Shown here in pieces: positions 50,351 through 55,361 of a stretch of 55,361 nt of DNA. The notes under the pieces are model-generated. The model was not told the origin of the DNA, ran no database searches, and worked only from the letters and a program-made list of their open reading frames with translations. This DNA is from Planctomyces sp. SH-PL62 (lineage in GTDB: Bacteria > Planctomycetota > Planctomycetia > Planctomycetales > Planctomycetaceae): NCBI GenBank assembly GCA_945893045.1, contig CAMDEA010000034.1, positions 1 through 55,361 on the forward strand, in the 5' to 3' direction. Both the position numbers and the translations under genes were made by a program. Each line of letters opens with the position of its first letter. Within the stretch, counting starts at the first letter, position 1.

Positions 50351-51904
50351 ATGACGGACGGATTGTTGACACATCCGACGCACGATCAGCTTGCCGCGTT
50401 CGAGACCGGCCGGCTGGATGATGACGACTCGGCCGTTGTCGAGCAGCACTTGGAGGAATGTGCCGATTGTTGTCAGTGGCTCAAGCAATCGCCGGAAAAC
50501 GACAGTTATGTGGAGCTGCTGAAAGAGGCCGTCGCACCCATCACGGGAATACCGAACGAGTTGGTCGATCATCCGCGATATCGCGTGATCCGATCTTTGG
50601 GTTGCGGTGGAATGGGCGCGGTCTTCGAGGCCGAGCATCGGCTGATGAAGCGGCGAGTCGCGTTGAAGATCATCAAGCCGCAATGGCTGAGTCATCCGGA
50701 AGCGGTCACACGCTTTCGACGAGAGATCCAAGCGGCCGCGAAGCTGGTGCATCCGCATGTCGTCACCGCGTTCGACGCCGAACAAGCGGGGGATGTGCAT
50801 TTCCTGGCGATGGAGTTTGTGGATGGCGTGAACCTCGCCGACTTGGTCTCGCAGCGTGGACCGTTGCCAGTTGAGATGGCGTGTGAGTGCATTCGACAAG
50901 CGGCGTTGGGACTGCAACATGCTTATGAACACGGCATGGTGCATCGCGACATCAAGCCAGGGAACTTGATGGTGAGCGGCACGGCGCTAGCCGCCGGTAT
51001 TTCGCCAGAAAACGTCGATCTCGAATTACCGGTGGCTAGCGCCAAACCGCTCAAAGTAAGTGCCATTGGGCTGACGCCCCCCGCTCGCCAGCCGATGGTG
51101 GTCAAGATCCTCGACTTCGGTCTGGCGCGATTTGCGAGTGAAGGGATTGATGGATCGGATACATCAGCGGGAACGTTGCTGGGCACACCAGACTTTATGG
51201 CTCCAGAGCAAGCGCGGAATTCTCGTGAGGCGGATGTTCGCAGCGATCTCTATAGTCTTGGGTGTACGTTGTATTTTCTGCTGACGGGCGAGGTGCCGCA
51301 TCCGGGGCGGAGGACGGCGATGGAGCGGGTGCTCGCGCATGCCGAGCGTGCGCCGCAGTTGTTGGCGACGTTTCGAGGTGATGTGCCACAAGCGCTGCAA
51401 CAGGTGCTCGATCGTCTGTTGGCGAAGCGTCCGGAGGATCGGTTTCAGACGCCGACGGAACTTGCGGTGGCGTTGGAGCCGTTCATTTCCTCATTGCAGC
51501 GCGCACGTCATATTGCGGTCGGATTGATTGCGAGCGCTCCCATTTCACATCGGCCGTTGGCTGCGGGAGTAAAGCGAGTGCTGATGGCGCTTGGATTCGT
51601 CGGTTTCATCTTGGTGATGGCGGTTGTCGTGCAGGTCGTCACTGATAAAGGAGACTTGCGAATTCGATCCGAGGCCGACGGCGTTGTGTTGTTGCTCAGC
51701 CAAGAAGGACAAGCGGTCTGGCGGATCGAGGCGGGTGCGGGTGAGTCAGTCAAGCGTTTGCCGGCGGGTCAGTATGAGTTGGAGTTAAAAGATCCGCCGA
51801 GCGACCTGCGATTGAGCACGACTCGCGTTGTGCTCAACCGCGGCCGTTCGGCGGATGTGGTTGTTTCATGTGAGAAACAGAATTCAGACAAGCCTCCCCA
51901 CTGA
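50351..51904 (+). CDS. membrane Ser/Thr protein kinase with N-terminal zinc-finger-like motif and palindrome-derived insertion
   Basis: A 517-aa PknB-type (Hanks) kinase. The N-terminus resembles zinc-binding anti-sigma domains: HDQLAAFETGRL, then H33-x3-C37-x2-C40. The kinase domain (about 75-380) has GCGGMGAVFEAEH, VALKII (Lys), HRDIKPGN (about 197-204), DFG (about 255) and GTPDFMAPEQ. One helix (about 409-431) crosses the membrane; the last 85 residues are a beta-rich outer domain. Between KPGN and DFG lie about 49 residues instead of the usual 13 or so, because a palindrome (50983-51091) is inserted in frame. The stop codon lies in the next palindrome (51895-52011), which supplies the last few residues. 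It probably responds to a signal and acts with the neighbouring ECF sigma factor. Confidence 0.92.
   Translation: MTDGLLTHPTHDQLAAFETGRLDDDDSAVVEQHLEECADCCQWLKQSPENDSYVELLKEAVAPITGIPNELVDHPRYRVIRSLGCGGMGAVFEAEHRLMKRRVALKIIKPQWLSHPEAVTRFRREIQAAAKLVHPHVVTAFDAEQAGDVHFLAMEFVDGVNLADLVSQRGPLPVEMACECIRQAALGLQHAYEHGMVHRDIKPGNLMVSGTALAAGISPENVDLELPVASAKPLKVSAIGLTPPARQPMVVKILDFGLARFASEGIDGSDTSAGTLLGTPDFMAPEQARNSREADVRSDLYSLGCTLYFLLTGEVPHPGRRTAMERVLAHAERAPQLLATFRGDVPQALQQVLDRLLAKRPEDRFQTPTELAVALEPFISSLQRARHIAVGLIASAPISHRPLAAGVKRVLMALGFVGFILVMAVVVQVVTDKGDLRIRSEADGVVLLLSQEGQAVWRIEAGAGESVKRLPAGQYELELKDPPSDLRLSTTRVVLNRGRSADVVVSCEKQNSDKPPH
50983..51091. repeat. palindromic repeat, family N plus a half-copy of family E, in frame inside the kinase gene
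   Basis: Arms 50983-51004 (GGCGCTAGCCGCCGGTATTT) and 51022-51043 (AATTACCGGTGGCTAGCGCC) pair with two mismatches around a 17-nt loop. Immediately downstream is GGGCTGACGCCCCCCGCTCG (from 51068), half of the family E palindrome found in the RND gene at 13763-13862. Together they add about 36 codons between the catalytic loop and DFG motif of the kinase. Confidence 0.82.
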
Positions 51905-52011
51905 GCTTGTCTCAGTGGTTCACGGGTTTCTGCGCTACATCTGCAAGTCTTCGAAAGGAAGCGAACGTAGTGCAAAAACCCGCGAGCCACTGAGGCAAGC
52001 TCAGTGGGGGG
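51895..52011. repeat. palindromic repeat, family J, covering the kinase stop codon
   Basis: Arms CTCCCCACTGAGCTTGTCTC (from 51895) and GGCAAGCTCAGTGGGGGG (to 52011) enclose further paired segments (CACGGGTTTCTGCGCTAC / GTAGTGCAAAAACCCG). The left arm includes the TGA at 51902-51904 that ends the kinase. The family also occurs at 41601-41703. Confidence 0.82.
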
Positions 52012-52023
52012 CGAGGATTCATT

Positions 52024-52091
52024 CGTAGCCGCGTTCGCCAGAACGCGGGAGTTCATTGAGGCAGGCCCGCACTCTGGCGAGTGCGGCTACG
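52024..52091. repeat. palindromic repeat, family A, before the polytopic membrane protein gene
   Basis: Arms 52024-52048 (CGTAGCCGCGTTCGCCAGAA) and 52067-52091 (CTCTGGCGAGTGCGGCTACG) with a few mismatches, around an 18-nt loop. The same family lies upstream of clpB (178-242). It directly precedes the GAGGAG ribosome-binding site of the next gene (from 52091). Confidence 0.82.
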
Positions 52092-52102
52092 AGGAGCGTT
52101 TT

Positions 52103-55090
52103 ATGTCGTCGGAACCAACATCAATGTCGGTCGGGTGGGAAAATGTCGTCTCGACCTTCGAGCGTGCCGAAGAATGGTTCACTCGGTGGGCGACCGAAGG
52201 GCAGATTCTGGAGGCGCAGCGCGACGTCATCTTGGGGTTGTTGCGCGAACGGATGCAGTACGTTCGCACTCTGGCGAAGGACAACGTCGATTGCCCCGCG
52301 ATTCCGGGCGTCCTGCCTGTTCAAGCCAACGAAGCGCCGGCGGTGCGAGCGTTGCGGCTGTGGCGTTTTCTGGGGAACGAAATCGCACAGCACAAACAGG
52401 CCGGCCGGCTGACGCTCTCGCAGGCGCATGCTCTAGCGGAAGAATGCCGCGAGCGAATCACTTCGTTGAAGCGGCGGCTTCTGGACGATGGCATCACGGT
52501 GGAGACTGCATCGACGAAGCCACCCAGTTCGGCACAGAAGCCGGCGTCGGATTCAGGCGTGAAAGATATCCTCAAGGAATGGTCGCAGCCTGACGCCGGT
52601 GCCGCGTGGCAACCTCCAGTCTCATCGGGAACGGAAGCATTGCCGACCTTGGAGCCAGTGAAGCCGCGACGCAACATTCTCGAAATGCTGCTCGATCCGC
52701 GCAGCATTCAGTGGTTGATGGGGATTGGCGGCGCGTTGATGGCCGTCGGCTTGGTGATCTTGCTGTGGGTCAAGAACTATTTCACGCCGCCGGTGATGGC
52801 GATGGTCATGGGGATCACGAACATCGCGATCATGGGAGGTGGCTGGGGCATCATTCAGAAGACTCGCTATCAGCTTGCCGGTAAGGGGCTGACGCTGCTG
52901 GCGTGTCTCGTGATGCCGCTCAATCTGTGGTACTACCACTCGCAAGACTTGGTGACGCTCGACGGGCATCTGTGGGTCGTGGCGGCCATCATGTGTGCTC
53001 TGTATGCGGCGTCGGCGTGGACTCTCAAGGATGAGATGTTCGTGTATGTCTTCAATGCCGGCGTGGCGATGACCGGGTTGCTGTTGCTCGGCGACATGCA
53101 CAAGTTTGTGGAGATCGCAGCCCCGGCGACGCTTCTGGTGTTGCTCGGCCTGGCGGGCATTCATGCCGAACGGGCGTTTTCCGAGAACGATGGGCCGTTC
53201 AGTCGGAAGCGATTCGGGCTGGCGTTCTTCGCGAGCGGTCATGTGCTGCTCGGTTCCGGGTTGCTGATGGTCTTCATCGCTCAACTGGCAGGCGATTGGT
53301 TGTATGACGCTTGGTTCCAGTCGGTCTATCTGTCGTTTCAAGCGGTGCCGTCGCCGATCTGCGGTCCGCAGCGTTGGCTCGCGTTGGTGTTGGTGCTGGC
53401 GGGGATCTATGCCTACATCTACTCGGACATCGTGGTGCGGAAGCATGGCGCGTACATTCACTTCGCGGCGGCGCTCTTGCTGTGGGCCGAAGTGCTGGTC
53501 GTGCAGTTGCTGCACCTGACGCTGGGGATCGACGCGATCATCGCCGTGCTGGCGGTGACATCGCTGGCAGTGAATCTGATTCAGGCCACGATGACTCGCG
53601 ATCAGAAAATGACGCGAGCATTTCCGGTGTTCGGCTTGTTGTTGTCAATGTTGCCGGTGCTGCTGGGGATCTCTCAGTACCTGCGATTCCTCGGCTTCCG
53701 CGCCGCGTGGGAGGGACATTCGCCGGAATGGAGCTACGTCGGTGCGATGGTGCTGACGGCGATCGCTTCCCGACTGGGGGCGTTCATCTACCGGAACGCC
53801 GGCAAGTGGCTGCCGACGGCGTATCACTTCGCGACCGCCGCAGCCACGTTGGTCGCCGCAGTCGCCGCTCTGTCCGCGTTTGGTTTGGAGCGCTGGCAAG
53901 AACATGCTCCGATCATGATGCTGATTCCGATTGCGTACCTCGTCGCAGCGAAGCTGTACGGCACTCGCGGTCCTTCGGAACCGCTGATGGCGGTGGCTCA
54001 CACGGCGACGGTGGTGATGTTGGCGTCATCGCTGGCGTCGGCGTTCTACGGGTTCACGAAGCTGGACCCGGATAAGAATCTGAACCTCGCCTTGGCCGCG
54101 TTCTTCGCGGAAGCGGCGGTGTTCTACGGATTGGCGACATCGTTCCAGCGGAAGCCGTTCTGCGTTCATCTGGCGACGCTGATGGCGAGCGGCTCGCTGT
54201 GGCAGATGCTGATGTACTTCGGCATCACGAGCGCCAACGCCTATTTGCTGACGTTCGCGTTTCTCGGTTTGGGACTGTTGCTGGTTTACCGATTCTCGGT
54301 GTTGGAACAGACGGCCGCCGCGCCGCTGACGGAAGCGGCGTTCCAAGCGGCGAACTCGCTGCTGAGCCTCGCGTTCGTGGCCTCGGTCTGCAAAGGGCTG
54401 GCGAGCCTGGCCTCGGATGCGTTCAGTTCGTCCGTCAAAGTCGATTGGGAATTCGTGGGATTCAGCATCACGATGCTGGTGATCGCGATGTTGTCCGTGG
54501 CGATCGTGAAAGTCCCCGGCTGGCGGCGTTGGTACGTCGTCAACGTGGTGGCTCAAGGAGCGTTGACGCTGCTGGGGTTACACCAGTTGATCAACCTCAA
54601 CGGCTGGCAACAGGTCGAGTTGTTCTCGGTCATCGTCGGCCTGCTGCTGCTGGCGGTCGGACATCTCGGCTGGTATCGCGAACAAGAACGCGAGAACGAT
54701 CTGGTCAGCACGAGTCTGTTCTTCGGCAGCCTGCTGACGGCCGTCCCGCTGGCGATCGCCACATGGGTCGATCGCGGCCACGGGCACTTCCTGATCGTCA
54801 ACGAAGCGGGCTTCCTGTTCGTGAGCGTGCTGTTGCTCGGCACGGGGGTGGTCTTCCGGCTGAAATCGACAACGGTGGTCGGCAGCCTTTCGACGGCGCT
54901 GTATTTCGTCACGCTGCTGATGTTCATTCCGTGGAGCCGCTTGGACACGATCGCGATCCTGATCATCGTCGGCGGCAGCACGCTGTTCGGCACAGGATTG
55001 GTCCTGGCGTTCTTCCGCGACCGCCTGCTGACGCTGCCTGAGCGGATCAAGAACCGCGAAGGGATCTTCAAAGTCTTGAATTGGCGGTAG
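52103..55090 (+). CDS. large polytopic membrane protein of unknown function
   Basis: A 995-aa protein. The frame is open from 52004, but that part is palindrome; the ATG at 52103 follows GAGGAG. The N-terminal 200 residues are soluble and helical (ERAEEWFTRWATEGQILEAQ; RITSLKRRLLDDG). From about residue 205 (IQWLMGIGGALMAVGLVILL) to the end there are roughly two dozen hydrophobic helices with short loops and no large soluble domain. No transporter signature or catalytic motif is recognised. It is close behind the sigma/kinase genes, separated only by two palindromes. It could be a sensor or membrane platform; the sequence does not tell. Confidence 0.8.
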   Translation: MSSEPTSMSVGWENVVSTFERAEEWFTRWATEGQILEAQRDVILGLLRERMQYVRTLAKDNVDCPAIPGVLPVQANEAPAVRALRLWRFLGNEIAQHKQAGRLTLSQAHALAEECRERITSLKRRLLDDGITVETASTKPPSSAQKPASDSGVKDILKEWSQPDAGAAWQPPVSSGTEALPTLEPVKPRRNILEMLLDPRSIQWLMGIGGALMAVGLVILLWVKNYFTPPVMAMVMGITNIAIMGGGWGIIQKTRYQLAGKGLTLLACLVMPLNLWYYHSQDLVTLDGHLWVVAAIMCALYAASAWTLKDEMFVYVFNAGVAMTGLLLLGDMHKFVEIAAPATLLVLLGLAGIHAERAFSENDGPFSRKRFGLAFFASGHVLLGSGLLMVFIAQLAGDWLYDAWFQSVYLSFQAVPSPICGPQRWLALVLVLAGIYAYIYSDIVVRKHGAYIHFAAALLLWAEVLVVQLLHLTLGIDAIIAVLAVTSLAVNLIQATMTRDQKMTRAFPVFGLLLSMLPVLLGISQYLRFLGFRAAWEGHSPEWSYVGAMVLTAIASRLGAFIYRNAGKWLPTAYHFATAAATLVAAVAALSAFGLERWQEHAPIMMLIPIAYLVAAKLYGTRGPSEPLMAVAHTATVVMLASSLASAFYGFTKLDPDKNLNLALAAFFAEAAVFYGLATSFQRKPFCVHLATLMASGSLWQMLMYFGITSANAYLLTFAFLGLGLLLVYRFSVLEQTAAAPLTEAAFQAANSLLSLAFVASVCKGLASLASDAFSSSVKVDWEFVGFSITMLVIAMLSVAIVKVPGWRRWYVVNVVAQGALTLLGLHQLINLNGWQQVELFSVIVGLLLLAVGHLGWYREQERENDLVSTSLFFGSLLTAVPLAIATWVDRGHGHFLIVNEAGFLFVSVLLLGTGVVFRLKSTTVVGSLSTALYFVTLLMFIPWSRLDTIAILIIVGGSTLFGTGLVLAFFRDRLLTLPERIKNREGIFKVLNWR

Positions 55091-55173
55091 TCATGATTAC
55101 GTCACCGAGTAGGAACGGCTCCTGCCGAACGTCCTTATTCGATGAAATCACGAAGGCCGGTGGGAGCCTGCAC

Positions 55174-55361
55174 ATGTCCGACGTCCGCACGATTCGCGTC
55201 TTCATCGCCTCGCCGGGGGATTTGGCGGTGGAGCGGGCGGCGTTCCAGCAGGTGCTGGAGGAACTCAACGCCGGCTTCGGCGACGCGCTGGACATCAAGT
55301 TCGAGCCGCTCGGCTGGGAGGACACGTTGGCCTCGACGGGGCGGCGGTCGCAGGAGGTGAT
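55174..55361 (+). CDS. 5' end of a DUF4062-like (TIR-like) domain protein, truncated by the window edge
   Basis: From the ATG at 55174 the frame is open to the window end (about 62 codons). It begins MSDVRTIRVFIASPGDLAVE, then LEELNAGFGDALDIKFEPLG, WEDTLAS. The RVFIASPGD-x-x-xER start matches N-terminal DUF4062-type domains, which often precede NACHT/STAND ATPase, TPR or WD40 regions in proteins linked to biological conflict. The following domains lie outside the window. Because the frame has no stop within the window it is easily missed. The upstream 83 bp (55091-55173) show no clear promoter. Confidence 0.75.
   Translation, partial: MSDVRTIRVFIASPGDLAVERAAFQQVLEELNAGFGDALDIKFEPLGWEDTLASTGRRSQEV

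Noticed and set aside
178..52091. palindromes read as ordinary rho-independent terminators
   Set aside because: Most lack a T-tract, several lie upstream of genes or inside coding sequence, and families recur. A termination role remains possible for those at 2981-3045, 10074-10140 and 28656-28685.

Overview
The window looks like chromosomal DNA of a planctomycete (class Planctomycetia). The evidence is a high-GC genome with solitary housekeeping genes, a DUF1559 pseudopilin-like protein, paired DUF1549/DUF1553 and DUF1501 proteins, a PSCyt1 cytochrome-type protein, an ECF sigma factor next to a membrane Ser/Thr kinase, and very long secreted TPR proteins. I recognise no rRNA, tRNA, CRISPR array, insertion sequence, transposase or phage gene. 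The species cannot be named from the sequence.

Layout. 1-9.9 kb holds mostly single genes: clpB, rsmH, a secreted esterase, dxr, a small unknown protein, a divergent DUF1445/MOSC pair, and a second secreted esterase. 10-17 kb is a minus-strand tripartite RND efflux operon (permease, adaptor, TolC-like channel). 17.2-24.8 kb holds a DUF1559 protein; a minus-strand operon of an ArsR-type repressor, an ArsM-like methyltransferase, a DsbB-like protein and a fatty-acid hydroxylase; a Tat-exported sulfite-oxidase-type enzyme behind an internally shortened alkaline-phosphatase-superfamily gene; and a full alkaline phosphatase. 25-28.6 kb is a DUF1549/1553 plus DUF1501 pair. 28.9-44.4 kb is a plus-strand cluster: an 806-aa secreted TPR protein, a 2671-aa secreted TPR/Ig-like/discoidin-like protein, a small toxin-antitoxin pair, an ExbB/TolQ-type channel, two ExbD/TolR-type proteins, a one-helix protein and a membrane DUF4159 protein. 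44.5-48.7 kb is a Tat-exported protein of unknown function coupled to a PSCyt1-DUF1549-DUF1553 protein. 48.7-55.1 kb holds an unknown 297-aa protein, an ECF sigma factor, a zinc-finger/kinase fusion and a 995-aa polytopic membrane protein. The window ends inside a gene whose start resembles DUF4062-type N-terminal domains of NACHT/TPR conflict proteins.

Two things stand out. First, the window carries about twenty palindromic repeats of roughly 30-120 bp in about a dozen families. Most lie between genes, but six lie in frame inside three protein genes (RND permease, PSCyt1-DUF1549 protein, Ser/Thr kinase), where they add about 20-40 residues in loops of otherwise canonical proteins. One family occurs both between genes and inside a gene. 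This resembles the Rickettsia palindromic elements known to enter coding sequences. Second, the 28.9-44.4 kb cluster looks like an energised cell-envelope machine: a proton-channel module of Tol/Exb type beside two giant secreted scaffold proteins that share a repeated Asp-rich domain, and a DUF4159 membrane protein. Almost every gap inside this cluster holds one of the palindromes.

All calls come from reading the sequence and translations by eye, without database searches. Domain boundaries are approximate, and start codons were chosen by ribosome-binding site, signal peptide or family length.
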